From: Pseudomonas sp. UBA2684
GTDB lineage: Bacteria > Pseudomonadota > Gammaproteobacteria > Pseudomonadales > Pseudomonadaceae
Direction of reading: 5' to 3'
DNA length: 64,000 nt
Assembly (NCBI GenBank): GCA_002354655.1
Contig: DELY01000055.1
Location: 345-64,344 of the forward strand
Shown here: one piece after another, positions 27,956 to 36,685 of the stretch
How the letters are laid out: every line of letters starts with the position of its first letter
Numbering within the stretch: position 1 is the stretch's first letter
Translations under genes and position numbers: made by a program
The notes under the pieces: model-generated
Told to the model about the DNA's origin: nothing
Seen by the model: the letters and a program-made list of their open reading frames with translations, nothing else
The model's database searches: none

Positions 27956-29038
27956 ATGCGTAACGACCGTGAGTTGAACCCCGATGAGTTGGCGGCCTTC
28001 GGCGCCGAACTGGATGCCTTGCGCCTGCGCACCCTGGCCGATCTGGGCGAGGCCGATGCGCGTTATATCCGCCGTATCCGTGGCGCGGTGCGGTTTTGTT
28101 GCTGGAGCGGGCGCGCGCTGCTGATGCTCGGCTGGTTCCCACCGACCTGGCTGCTCGGCAGCGCGTTGCTCGGGCTGGGCAAGATTCTCGAGAACATGGA
28201 ACTCGGGCATAACGTCATGCACGGCCAATACGACTGGATGAACGACCCGGAGTTTGCCGGGCGCACCTACGAGTGGGACATCGCCGGGCCCAGCGATTTC
28301 TGGCGCCACACGCACAACCATATCCACCATACCTACACCAATGTGCTGGGCCTGGACGACGACGTCGGCTATGGCGTGGTGCGCCTGTTTCCCGAGCAGC
28401 GCTGGAAGCCGTTCTACCGCTGGCAGCCGTTGTGGGTCAGCTTGCAGGCCGTGCTGTTTCAGTATTCGGTGGCGATCCAGCACCTGCGCCTGGATAAGCT
28501 CTACAAGGGCAAACTCAGCCGCGCCGAGGTGGCGCCGCTACTCAAGCAGTTCAACGCCAAGCTGCTGCGCCAGTCCGCCAAGGATTACCTGCTGTTTCCG
28601 CTGCTGGCGCTGTTGCTCGGCGCCAATGGGCTGGCGGTGTTGCTCGGTAACATGCTGGCCAACCTGATGCGCAACCTGTGGACCTTCACGGTGATCTTCT
28701 GCGGCCACTTCACCGAGCAGGCGGCGGTGTTTACGCCGCAGAGCCTCCAGGGCGAAAGTCGCGGTCACTGGTACCTGCGCCAGTTGCGTGGTTCGAGCAA
28801 CCTGGCCGGCGGCCCGCTGCTGCATATCCTCACCGGCAACCTCAGCCACCAGATCGAGCACCACCTGTTTCCCGATCTGCCGGCACGCCGCTATGCGGCC
28901 TTGGCCGTGGAGGTGCGCGAGATTGCCGCGCGTTATGGTCAGGTCTACAACAGCGGGCGCCTGAGCACGCAGTTCGCCACCGTGCTCAAGCGCATCTGGA
29001 TCTATCGCCTGCCGAACGTCAGCCCGGCCGCGCTCTGA
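27956..29038 (+). CDS. desB: Membrane acyl-CoA delta-9 desaturase DesB
   Basis: The 360-residue integral-membrane di-iron enzyme introduces a double bond into acyl chains to keep membranes fluid. The three histidine boxes HNVMHG, HTHNHIHH and HQIEHH are intact, and hydrophobic stretches lie around 43-75 and 200-235. The ATG at 27956 follows GAGG; a GTG two codons upstream is the alternative. It is co-transcribed with the reductase gene and controlled by DesT. A shared terminator lies between it and osmE. Confidence 0.94.
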   Translation: MRNDRELNPDELAAFGAELDALRLRTLADLGEADARYIRRIRGAVRFCCWSGRALLMLGWFPPTWLLGSALLGLGKILENMELGHNVMHGQYDWMNDPEFAGRTYEWDIAGPSDFWRHTHNHIHHTYTNVLGLDDDVGYGVVRLFPEQRWKPFYRWQPLWVSLQAVLFQYSVAIQHLRLDKLYKGKLSRAEVAPLLKQFNAKLLRQSAKDYLLFPLLALLLGANGLAVLLGNMLANLMRNLWTFTVIFCGHFTEQAAVFTPQSLQGESRGHWYLRQLRGSSNLAGGPLLHILTGNLSHQIEHHLFPDLPARRYAALAVEVREIAARYGQVYNSGRLSTQFATVLKRIWIYRLPNVSPAAL

Positions 29039-29048
29039 GCCTCAGAGG

Positions 29049-29089
29049 TTGTGAAAATATCGAACGCCGTCGCGAGAGTTTTTTCACAA
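29049..29089. terminator. Bidirectional terminator between desB and osmE
   Basis: TTGTGAAAA at 29049-29057 pairs with TTTTCACAA at 29081-29089; the arms supply T-runs for both converging transcripts. Confidence 0.7.
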
Positions 29090-29093
29090 GCTC

Positions 29094-29462
29094 TCAGTAA
29101 CCGCCCCCGCCGCCCGTATTTCTATTAGCGCGGGCGCGCTCGTTGCTTTCCATCTGTTTGCAGGTCATGAAGCCTTTGCCATCGACCCGCGCGGCGGAAT
29201 TGAAGCTGACATGGTAGGCCTGCTGGTGACCGTCCTTGTTGAGGATGTAGTCCTGGCAGGTGCCCGGTTCGACCGTGCGGGTCATCTGGCTGGAGGGCGG
29301 ACCGCCGATTTCCAGTACGTGCTGTTTGTTCATGTCGAGGTCGACCTGCTGCACCAGCGGCTCGTCGCGATAGGTCAGGTAGTCGACCGGGTTCTCCGGC
29401 TTGCCGGCACAGCCGGCGAGCGTGGTCAGCACACAGACAGCGCCCAGCGTTTGCTTGTACAT
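29094..29462 (-). CDS. osmE: Osmotically inducible lipoprotein OsmE
   Basis: The 122-residue protein has a lipoprotein signal (VCVLTTLAGCAG) and a SmpA/OmlA-like domain: the DLDMNKQHVLEIGGPPSS turn and RTVEPGTCQDYIL are close to OsmE. It should sit at the inner face of the outer membrane. The C-terminal GGGGGY tail is unusual. ATG at 29462 (MYKQTLGA). In PAO1 osmE (PA4876, from memory) is near but not adjacent to the des genes. Confidence 0.85.
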   Translation of the reverse strand: MYKQTLGAVCVLTTLAGCAGKPENPVDYLTYRDEPLVQQVDLDMNKQHVLEIGGPPSSQMTRTVEPGTCQDYILNKDGHQQAYHVSFNSAARVDGKGFMTCKQMESNERARANRNTGGGGGY

Positions 29463-29662
29463 GGCATGTTTCCTTGTGATGAGCCTGGCCGGGCTACAGC
29501 CTGTTGGAACCGCAAAAGCCCGCAGGGCGTTGCCGCAACGGCCGCGAGGCGACTGCCCAGTCGTAATTCGACAGAGCCCCGCGTATGCTGGCGACCCTTC
29601 AAAAACGGCCTTCTGCAAGGAGCGCCGGGGTTTCGTTGCGTGGTTCGGGAGTCTCTCGATTT

Positions 29663-30559
29663 ATGGTAGCTGTTCAGGCGATTTTGCCGATCTTTGGTTT
29701 GATTGTACTGGGCTACCTGCTGGGCTGGCGCGAGTGGTTGAGTGGCGAGTCGGCGGCCGGGCTGGCCAACATCACCTTCAAGTTGTTCATGCCGACCTTG
29801 CTGTTCGCCGGCATCGCCAAGGCGTCGTTGGCCGACGGCCTGTCGCCGATGCTGCTGTTGGCCTACTACCTGCCGGTGCTGCTGGTGTTCTGCCTGGTCA
29901 ACCTGATCGTGCACCGACAGCGCGGCACGGCGACGCCGTTGGGCCTGACGGCGGCCTTCTCGAATAACGTGCTGGTGGGGATTCCGCTGGTGACCACCTT
30001 GATGGGGCCGCAAGGGTTGGTGTATGTCTTCGCGATTCTGGTGTTTCACAGCCTGACGCTGTTTTCCCTGCACAGTTTTTACGCGGCGTTTGGCGGGCAG
30101 GACAAAGTCGATGGCAAGGCGCTGCTGAAGAACCTGGCCAACCCGATGATCATCGGCTTGTTGCTCGGCGCGTTGCTCAATGCCTCGGGGCTGCACGTGC
30201 CCGCGACGCTGTGGCGGATGGTCGAGTGGTTGGCCCAGGCGGCATTGCCTTGCGCGCTGATCGTGCTGGGCGTCAGCCTTTCGCGCTATCGCCTGCGCCC
30301 CAGCACTGGCGTGGTGGGGCTGGCGTTGGCCAAGCTGGTACTGTTCCCGGCCATGGTCTGGTGGCTCAGCGGCCAACTGCCGGGGCTAAACGAGGCGGCG
30401 CGTACGGTGCTGGTGATACTCGCGGCCTGCCCGAGCGGGGTGAACATCCTGGCGTTTGCGAAAACCCCGGAAGACACCCGCAGCGTCAGCTCGGCGGTCT
30501 TTCTGTCTACCGTACTGGCGGCGCTGACGCTACCGCTGTGGATGCTTGCCGTGGCTTGA
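29663..30559 (+). CDS. AEC (auxin efflux carrier) family transporter
   Basis: The 298-residue protein has about ten hydrophobic segments. The N-terminal ILPIFGLIVLGYLLG, FSNNVLVGIPLV in the middle, the charged central loop around residue 155, and the C-terminal AACPSGVNILAFA half typify the AEC family of inner-membrane carriers, which move malate, malonate or other small acids. ATG at 29663. Substrate unknown; no linked metabolic gene. Confidence 0.88.
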   Translation: MVAVQAILPIFGLIVLGYLLGWREWLSGESAAGLANITFKLFMPTLLFAGIAKASLADGLSPMLLLAYYLPVLLVFCLVNLIVHRQRGTATPLGLTAAFSNNVLVGIPLVTTLMGPQGLVYVFAILVFHSLTLFSLHSFYAAFGGQDKVDGKALLKNLANPMIIGLLLGALLNASGLHVPATLWRMVEWLAQAALPCALIVLGVSLSRYRLRPSTGVVGLALAKLVLFPAMVWWLSGQLPGLNEAARTVLVILAACPSGVNILAFAKTPEDTRSVSSAVFLSTVLAALTLPLWMLAVA

Positions 30560-30599
30560 GCGCTGGTGAAAAAACGCGCGCGATATTTTCACCAGCGCT
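30559..30599. terminator. Bidirectional terminator after the AEC transporter
   Basis: AGCGCTGGTGAAAA at 30559-30572 and its exact complement at 30586-30599 form a 14-bp stem with a 13-base loop, between converging genes. The left arm includes the last base of the transporter stop codon. Confidence 0.85.
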
Positions 30600-30605
30600 G
30601 CTCAC

Positions 30606-30884
30606 TCAGCCGATACGCGGTGCGAGGGTGCGCTCGGCGCCGCCTTCGGCAACGCGCAGGCGTTGTTGGCCGGGAGTACGCTCGGCACCGTTTTCCGCGG
30701 TGCGCAGTTGCTGTTCCAGGGTGCGTTCGGCACCACCTTCGGCCACATGCCGGTCTTGCGGCAGCACGCGCGGCTGGCTGTCTTTCACTTCGCCGAGGAT
30801 CGGCATAGGGCCCTGGCTCGGCAGTGCGAAGACCGGCGTGGCGAACAGGCCCAGTAGTAGGCTGATGGCGATTGGGTGTTTCAT
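30606..30884 (-). CDS. Small exported protein with an AEGGAERT repeat
   Basis: The 92-residue protein has a signal peptide (ISLLLGLFATPVFA) and a C-terminal half made of three imperfect 15-16-residue units: HVAEGGAERTLEQQL, RTAENGAERTPGQQ and RVAEGGAERTLAP. The ATG at 30884 follows a very strong ribosome-binding site (AGGAGG). Similar short exported proteins with this motif occur in Pseudomonas, but no function is known to me. The repetition suggests an extended, possibly surface- or periplasm-exposed peptide. Confidence 0.75.
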   Translation of the reverse strand: MKHPIAISLLLGLFATPVFALPSQGPMPILGEVKDSQPRVLPQDRHVAEGGAERTLEQQLRTAENGAERTPGQQRLRVAEGGAERTLAPRIG

Positions 30885-31029
30885 GATTGGTTCCTCCTGA
30901 AGGGAAGCAATGGCTACGGGAGGCAATACTAGGGACTTGGCCGCGAATGAGAAGTTGAGCGCTTCGATAGTCGCCATCGACCTGCGTGATGATTGAGCGG
31001 CCAGCTCTAGATCAAGGCTTTGGATGGGG

Positions 31030-31112
31030 CGGGCCGCGCAGGTTAGCCGCATAGCGGCGCAACCCACCCTGGATGTCGTCAGGCATCCCTGCGGCCTAAC
31101 TCACCCTACGCA
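31030..31112. repeat. Palindrome-rich intergenic sequence upstream of the lipase gene
   Basis: The 347-base interval 30885-31231 holds no gene. Within it, GGTTAGCCGC and GCGGCGCAACC face each other near 31041-31064, followed by a second CCTAACTCACCCTACG block. These resemble the dispersed GGGT(T/G)G palindromes seen elsewhere in the window. Nothing else is seen here. Confidence 0.45.
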
Positions 31113-31231
31113 AATCAAGACATTAAAGGGCCGGATCAATAGTCGGCTAGGCTAAGTGACACCTTCCGTACTGGTCGACGTTGTTGCTGGCGTGGCTGGG
31201 TCATGTGCTTGTTGAACAAGGATGCTTCGCC

Positions 31232-32122
31232 ATGTCGAATACCACTGCGCCGCGTTACCCCTTGGTGCTGGTGCCGGGCTTGCTCGGTTTTGTCCGTTTG
31301 CTCGGTTACCCCTATTGGTACGGCATCGTCTCGGCCTTGCGGCGCCAAGGCGCCAAGGTGTTTCCGGTGCTGGTGTCCTCGGTGCACTCCAGCGAGGTGC
31401 GTGGCGAGCAGTTGCTCGAACGCATCGCCCTGGTGCTCAAACAAACCGGTGCCGACAAAGTGCACCTGATCGGCCACAGCCAGGGCGCCTTGACTGCCCG
31501 TTATGCCGCCGCGCTGAAGCCGCAATGGGTGGCTTCGGTAACCTCGGTGGCGGGGCCCAACCATGGCTCGGAGCTGGCTGACTTCCTGCAGCGCAAGGCG
31601 CCCCACGGCAGTCTGCGCGAGCGCGTGCTGGCGGCACTGTTGCGTGGCGTGGCGCGCTGCATGGCCTGGCTGGAAACGGGCGACAAAGGCCCGCGGCTGC
31701 CCATGGACGTCGCCGCCGCGCAGCATTCGCTGACTGCCGAAGGGGTGGCCGCATTCAACGCGCAATACCCGCAGGGCCTGCCTGACACCTGGGGCGGCGA
31801 GGGCGCGGCCGAGGTCAACGGCGTGCGCTATTACTCTTGGTCCGGCACGTTGCAGGCGGGCATCACCGAGCGTGGCGGCAACCGCTTCGATGGGCCGAAT
31901 GTCGCTTGTCGCCTGTTCGCCCGCACTTTCCGTCGCGAGCATGGGCACTGCGACGGCATGGTCGGGCGATACAGCTCGCACCTCGGTTCCGTGATTGGCG
32001 ACGAATTCCCGCTGGATCACTTCGACATCATCAACCAGACCTTCGGCCTGGTCGGCAAGGGCGCCGACCCGGTCAAGCTGTTCGTCGAGCATGCCCAGCG
32101 TTTGCACGCTGCCGGGCTGTAG
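31232..32122 (+). CDS. Family I lipase-like protein without a signal peptide
   Basis: The 296-residue alpha/beta hydrolase is clearly related to the secreted Pseudomonas lipases LipA/LipC: PLVLVPGLLGF with GYPYWYGI (oxyanion region), the nucleophile elbow GHSQGALTARY, GEGAAEVNGVRYYSWSG, the catalytic Asp in GHCDGMV and the His in LDHFDIINQTFGL. Unlike those enzymes it starts at MSNTTAPRYPLVL with no leader, and no foldase (lif) gene follows. It may act inside the cell or be a signal-less relative such as the P. fragi type. ATG at 31232 after AAGGA. Confidence 0.85.
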   Translation: MSNTTAPRYPLVLVPGLLGFVRLLGYPYWYGIVSALRRQGAKVFPVLVSSVHSSEVRGEQLLERIALVLKQTGADKVHLIGHSQGALTARYAAALKPQWVASVTSVAGPNHGSELADFLQRKAPHGSLRERVLAALLRGVARCMAWLETGDKGPRLPMDVAAAQHSLTAEGVAAFNAQYPQGLPDTWGGEGAAEVNGVRYYSWSGTLQAGITERGGNRFDGPNVACRLFARTFRREHGHCDGMVGRYSSHLGSVIGDEFPLDHFDIINQTFGLVGKGADPVKLFVEHAQRLHAAGL

Positions 32123-32238
32123 GCTGGGCGCAACGCCGTAGGCTGAAGCCCGAACCAGCGCCGCGCGGCGCTTGTTTTGCCTGCGGCCATGCATGTCTAT
32201 TTCCGTCACGCCTTTCGCTGCCCAACAAGGACATACAC

Positions 32239-33186
32239 ATGAAGCGTCTTGGCCAGGTTCTGCTCGCCCTGGTGTTGCTGGTGCTGCTCGCTCTCACGGG
32301 GTTTGTCGCGCTGAGTTGGGCGCCGGACCGCTCGCTGGCCGAGTTGAAGCCGCGCTGGGCGCCTCAACCTTCGCAGTTCGTCGCCAGCCAAGGCATGTTG
32401 GTGCACCTGCGCGACCAAGGCCGGCGTGACGATCCGGCGCCGCTGGTGTTCCTGCACGGCACCTCGGCCAGCCTGCACACCTGGGAGGCCTGGGCGGCGG
32501 CGCTGAAAGGCGAGCGGCGGGTGATCAGCCTGGATTTACCGGGCTTCGGTCTGACCGGGCCGTTCCCCGACGGCGATTACCGCATTGAGCACTACAGCCG
32601 CTTCCTCGCCGCGCTGCTCGAGCAGTTGCAGGTGCCGCGCGTAACGTTGGCCGGCAACAGCTTCGGTGGCCAATTGGCGTGGCAGTTCGCCGTGGATTAT
32701 CCGCAGCGCGTCGAGCGTTTGGTTCTGATCGACGCGGCGGGTTACCCGCGCAACGCCACCTCGGTTCCCATCGGTTTTCGCCTGGCGCAGATACCCGCGC
32801 TGGCCCCGCTGATGGCCAATCTGCTGCCGCGCGCGATGATCGCGGCCAGTGTGCGCAGTGTGTATGGCGAGCCGGACAAGGTTAGCGCGGCACTGATCGA
32901 CCGTTACTACGAGCTGATCTTGCGCGCCGGCAACCGCGAGGCGCTGCGCCAGCGTTTCGCGCAGGTGCCTGCGGGCGCTGGGCATGCGCGGATCGCCGAG
33001 CTGCAGGTGCCGACCTTGATCCTCTGGGGCGGGCGCGACGGCTTGATTCCAGCGGACAACGCCGAGCGCTTCAAGCGCGATATCGCCGGTAGCCGCCTGG
33101 TGCTGTTCGACGACCTCGGCCACGTACCGCACGAGGAAGACCCGGCGCGTACTGTGGCAGTGGTGCGCGCCTTCCTCGCCGAATAG
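32239..33186 (+). CDS. Alpha/beta hydrolase with an N-terminal membrane anchor
   Basis: The 315-residue protein starts with a hydrophobic segment (QVLLALVLLVLLALTGFVAL), then an alpha/beta hydrolase fold: FLHGTSASLHTWE, nucleophile GNSFGGQ (about residue 140), the acid in LWGGRDGLIP and the His in LGHVPHEEDP. It is probably anchored in the inner membrane with its catalytic domain in the periplasm. It lies 116 bases after the lipase gene; the two may act on related esters. Substrate unknown. Confidence 0.9.
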   Translation: MKRLGQVLLALVLLVLLALTGFVALSWAPDRSLAELKPRWAPQPSQFVASQGMLVHLRDQGRRDDPAPLVFLHGTSASLHTWEAWAAALKGERRVISLDLPGFGLTGPFPDGDYRIEHYSRFLAALLEQLQVPRVTLAGNSFGGQLAWQFAVDYPQRVERLVLIDAAGYPRNATSVPIGFRLAQIPALAPLMANLLPRAMIAASVRSVYGEPDKVSAALIDRYYELILRAGNREALRQRFAQVPAGAGHARIAELQVPTLILWGGRDGLIPADNAERFKRDIAGSRLVLFDDLGHVPHEEDPARTVAVVRAFLAE

Positions 33187-33247
33187 CCACGCGCCGAGGG
33201 CGCTGGCGGCCGGCATGCAGGCGAATTGGCATTGTCGAATCTTCGAC

Positions 33248-33258
33248 TAGTCTGACGA
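33248..33258. promoter_or_regulatory. GntR-type operator upstream of the TRAP operon
   Basis: TAGTCTGACGA fits the TNGTNNNACNA core of FadR-subfamily GntR regulators and lies 31 bases before the dctQ start, beside a second small palindrome (GTCGAA-TC-TTCGAC, 33235-33248). TRAP operons are often controlled by such regulators, but none is encoded in the window. Confidence 0.35.
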
Positions 33259-33288
33259 CATGTCGATTATTTCGCAGAGCTGGTGCCC

Positions 33289-33795
33289 ATGCCGAAGGCC
33301 ATCCGGATCTTTGTACGCGCAGTGGATGCACTGAACCGGGTCATTGGCCGCTTCGCCATGTACCTGATCTTCGTCATGCTCGCGGTGCTGCTGTACTCCT
33401 CGGTCAGCAAGACCTTCGCCGACCCGGCGATCTGGACCCTGGAAGTCGCGCAGTTTTTGATGGTCGCCTACTTCCTGCTCGGTGGCGGCTACTCCATGCA
33501 GCTCGACGCCCACGTGCGCATGGACCTGTTCTACAGCCGTTGGAAACCGCGCACTGCGGCGATCATGGACGCCGTCACTGTGGGCTTTCTGATCTTCTAT
33601 CTGGTGTTCCTGCTCTACGGCGGCATCTCCTCGACCCACTACGCCCTGGAATACAACGAAACCAGCTACTCGGCCTGGTCGCCGCGCATGGCGCCGATCA
33701 AGATCGTCATGTGCATCGGTGTGGCGCTGATGCTCTTGCAGACCCTCGCCACCTTCTTCAAGGACATCGCGGCGATTCGTGGGGAGACGCTCTAA
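33289..33795 (+). CDS. dctQ: TRAP transporter small membrane subunit DctQ
   Basis: The 168-residue protein has four hydrophobic segments (about 20-42, 53-75, 92-115, 135-158), the layout of DctQ proteins that bridge DctM and the periplasmic binding protein. The ATG at 33289 is preferred to a GTG two codons upstream. Its TAA stop overlaps the dctM ATG (TAATG), so the two subunits are co-translated. Confidence 0.9.
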   Translation: MPKAIRIFVRAVDALNRVIGRFAMYLIFVMLAVLLYSSVSKTFADPAIWTLEVAQFLMVAYFLLGGGYSMQLDAHVRMDLFYSRWKPRTAAIMDAVTVGFLIFYLVFLLYGGISSTHYALEYNETSYSAWSPRMAPIKIVMCIGVALMLLQTLATFFKDIAAIRGETL

Positions 33796-35120
33796 TGGGC
33801 CATGAGTTCATCGCACTGCTGATGTTCTCCAGCATGATGGTGCTGCTGCTGACCGGTAAGCGGGTATTCGGTGCGATTGGTTTCGTCGCGGTGATCGCCG
33901 CCTTGCTGTTGTGGGGCGACGGCGGTTCGGAAATGGCCTTCAGCGCCGCCATGAAACTGATGAAGTGGTACCCGCTGCTGACCCTGCCGATGTTCGTGTT
34001 CATGGGCTACATGCTCTCCGAATCCGGCTTGGCCGAAGACCTCTACAAGATGTTCCACGTGTGGATGGGCCCGCTGCACGGCGGCCTGGCCATCGGCACC
34101 ATCGGCTTGATGGTGGTGATCTCGGCGATGAACGGATTGAGCGTCGCCGGCATGGCCATCGGCGCCAGTATCGCCCTGCCGGAACTGCTGCGCCGGGGCT
34201 ACGACAAGATCATGGTCACCGGGGTGATCCAGGCCGGCAGCTCCCTCGGCATCCTGATTCCGCCCAGCGTGGTGCTGGTGCTCTACGGCATGATCGCCCG
34301 CCAGCCCGTCGGCCAGCTGTGGCTGGCCGGGGTCTTCCCGGGCCTGATGATGGCCGGCCTGTTCGTGCTCTACATCGTCATCCGCTGTCGCCTGCAACCG
34401 AGCCTCGGTCCGGCGTTGTCCGAGGCCGAGCGCCAGCAGGTCAGCCGCCGCGAAAAACTGCTGCTGCTCAAGGCCGGCATCGCGCCGCTGTTCATCTTTT
34501 TCTGCATGACCGGGCTGTTCCTCATGGGCATCACCAGCCTGGTGGAAAGTTCGGCGGTGGGCGCCGCCGCAGCGATGTTCACCGCACTGGTCAAGGGCCG
34601 TCTGACCCGCACGGTGATGGAAGAAACCCTGCGCAAAACCCTCGGCATCACCTGCATGTTCATGTGGATCATCCTCGCCGCCCTGTGTTTCGGCGCGGTA
34701 TTCGACGGCCTCGGCGCGGTCAAAGCCATCGAGAGTTTCTTCGTCGACCGGATGAACCTCGGCCCGTGGGAAATCCTCATCATGATGCAGGTGTCGTTCA
34801 TCCTCATGGGCATGTTCCTCGACGACACCGCCATGCTGGTGATCGTCGCGCCGCTGTATATCCCCCTGGTTGGCGCGCTGGGTTTCGACCTGGTGTGGTA
34901 CGGCGTGCTCTACACCATCACCTGCCAGATCGCCTACATGACCCCGCCATTCGGCTACAACCTGTTCCTTATGCGCGCCATGGCCCCGCCCGAGGTAACC
35001 CTGCGCGACATCTACGTCTCGGTCACGCCCTTCGTGCTGATCATGATCCTTGCCTTGGTGCTGGTCATGCTCTTCCCGCAGATCGCGCTGTGGCTGCCCG
35101 AGTGGCATTACGCGCGCTAA
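33795..35120 (+). CDS. dctM: TRAP transporter large permease subunit DctM
   Basis: The 441-residue protein has about twelve membrane segments and the DctM signatures LPMFVFMGYMLSESG, MNGLSVAGMAIGAS, QAGSSLGILIPPSVVLVLYG and TPPFGYNLFLMRA. It is the sodium-driven permease of a tripartite uptake system. The length is normal for the family. A hairpin-like sequence (about 35145-35163) follows, before the binding-protein gene. Confidence 0.93.
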   Translation: MGHEFIALLMFSSMMVLLLTGKRVFGAIGFVAVIAALLLWGDGGSEMAFSAAMKLMKWYPLLTLPMFVFMGYMLSESGLAEDLYKMFHVWMGPLHGGLAIGTIGLMVVISAMNGLSVAGMAIGASIALPELLRRGYDKIMVTGVIQAGSSLGILIPPSVVLVLYGMIARQPVGQLWLAGVFPGLMMAGLFVLYIVIRCRLQPSLGPALSEAERQQVSRREKLLLLKAGIAPLFIFFCMTGLFLMGITSLVESSAVGAAAAMFTALVKGRLTRTVMEETLRKTLGITCMFMWIILAALCFGAVFDGLGAVKAIESFFVDRMNLGPWEILIMMQVSFILMGMFLDDTAMLVIVAPLYIPLVGALGFDLVWYGVLYTITCQIAYMTPPFGYNLFLMRAMAPPEVTLRDIYVSVTPFVLIMILALVLVMLFPQIALWLPEWHYAR

Positions 35121-35291
35121 GCGCACGGTTTCAGGAGCGGCAAGGGTGGGTTTCCCCAACCCGCGGTAAACAAGGTGCAGCCCTCAACGAAGGCTGATGT
35201 AGCCACCTGAAAACATGGTGCGGACCTGCCCGGGTCGCAGCGCGCCATGCGCTTGTAATGCATCCGAATCGACGACTATGGAGCGCACAGC

Positions 35292-36344
35292 ATGACTACG
35301 AGACGCAGTTTTCTGAAAAATGCCGCGGTGGCCACCAGCGCAGTCGGGGCCAGCGCCCTGGGCTCGGCGCACATCTATGCCGAAGAGCCGAAAAAGATCA
35401 CCTGGCGCCTGCAAACCTACGCCGGCCCGGCCCTCGGCGAGCACGTGATCAAACCGTCCATCGACGCCTTCAACAAGGCGGCCAACGGCCAGATGGAAAT
35501 CCAGCTCTACTACGCCGACCAACTGGTGCCCACCGGCGAGCTGTTCCGCGCCATGCAGCGCGGCACCATCGACGCGGTACAGAGCGACGACGACTCGATC
35601 GCCGCTCCGGTGGATATCTCCGTATTCGGTGGCTACTTCCCCTTCGCCACGCGCTACAGCCTCGACATCCCGGTGCTGTTCAACCAGTACGGGCTCAATG
35701 AAATCTGGGCCGAGGCCTATGGCGAAGTCAAAGGCGTGACCTGGCTCGGCGCCGGCGCCTGGGACCCGTGCCACTTCGCCACGGTCGAGCCGGTAAACAG
35801 CCTGGCCGACCTCAAGGGCAAACGCATCTTCACCTTTCCCACCGCCGGCAAGTTCCTCACCCGGTTCGGCATCGTTCCGGTGACCCTGCCCTGGGAAGAC
35901 GTGGAAGTCGCTATCCAGACCGGCGAACTCGACGGCATCGCCTGGTCCGGCATCACCGAGGACTACACCGTCGGCTGGGCCAACGTCACCAAATACTTCC
36001 TCACCAACAACATCTCCGGTGCCTGGTGCGGCTCCTACTTCGCCAACTCGGACAAATGGGCGGAGGTACCCGAGCACCTGAAAACCCTGTTCAAGCTGTG
36101 CATGGACAGCTCCAACTACTACCGCCAGCACTGGTACTGGGGCGGCGAGGCGCAACTGCGCGTCGAGGGCGGCAAGCTGCAACTCACCACCATTCCCGAC
36201 GCCGAATGGGCCACGGTCGAAGCCGAGGCGCAGAAGTTCTGGGACGAAATCGCCAAGACCAGCCCGCGCTGCGCCAAGGTCGTGGAGATCTTCAAGAAAT
36301 ACAACGCGCTGATGGCCAAGGCCGGCCCGCCCTATCGCTATTGA
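35292..36344 (+). CDS. dctP: TRAP transporter periplasmic binding protein DctP
   Basis: The 350-residue protein has a twin-arginine leader (TRRSFLKNAAVATSAVGASA, cleavage near HIYAEEP), so it is exported folded. The mature part resembles DctP/TakP-type proteins: ITWRLQTYAGPALGEH, LKGKRIFTFPTAGKF and the EVAIQTGELDGIAWSG strand that carries ligand contacts. An Arg-based carboxylate clamp is likely but not traced. Order dctQ-dctM-dctP with a 171-base gap before dctP fits higher expression of the binding protein. The ligand probably feeds the downstream ligase and dehydrogenases. Confidence 0.92.
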   Translation: MTTRRSFLKNAAVATSAVGASALGSAHIYAEEPKKITWRLQTYAGPALGEHVIKPSIDAFNKAANGQMEIQLYYADQLVPTGELFRAMQRGTIDAVQSDDDSIAAPVDISVFGGYFPFATRYSLDIPVLFNQYGLNEIWAEAYGEVKGVTWLGAGAWDPCHFATVEPVNSLADLKGKRIFTFPTAGKFLTRFGIVPVTLPWEDVEVAIQTGELDGIAWSGITEDYTVGWANVTKYFLTNNISGAWCGSYFANSDKWAEVPEHLKTLFKLCMDSSNYYRQHWYWGGEAQLRVEGGKLQLTTIPDAEWATVEAEAQKFWDEIAKTSPRCAKVVEIFKKYNALMAKAGPPYRY

Positions 36345-36360
36345 ACGAGCCGATAGGCAA

Positions 36361-36388
36361 CACGCCCGCGCCGCGAGGTGCGGGCGTG
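36361..36388 (+). terminator. Terminator or attenuator after dctP
   Basis: CACGCCCGC pairs with GCGGGCGTG around a 10-base loop, followed by GTTGTTTTGG. The rest of the gap to 36685 shows no gene and presumably carries the promoter of the ligase gene. Confidence 0.7.
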
Positions 36389-36685
36389 GTTGTTTTGGTG
36401 GGCATGGCCTGGTTGCAGCTAGCGGGGAGTGTTCTGGCGGGCACTAAACCCGTGGCTGGCTGGACCACCCACCGCCGCTGGTTGCCTTGGCGTTATGCGC
36501 AGATTTATTGCCTGGCGCGCCTGCCAGCCTGGCAATCCTGTACCACACTCAGAGGGCCTGAAACGGCTGCCGTTAGCGGCGTTACGTTGGGCGCAGGTGT
36601 GCTTGGCCCTGCCTGGCCGAGCCGCAAAAGCGCTGTCGCCGTTGGCTGAACCTGTCGCCGATAACAACAAAATACAGGGGTGTAT

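Noticed and set aside
26831-28483. Minus-strand open frame of 550 codons
   Set aside because: Lies antisense to desC and desB, which have full family motifs; high GC leaves long antisense frames. Low-complexity His/Gln/Arg composition and no recognisable domain.
33792-35159. Minus-strand open frame of 455 codons, rich in His, Asp and Gln
   Set aside because: Exact antisense shadow of dctM; composition is what third-position GC produces.
36389-36685. Possible sigma-54 promoter before the gamma-glutamyl ligase gene
   Set aside because: TGGC and TTGC-like elements occur but none with the required spacing.
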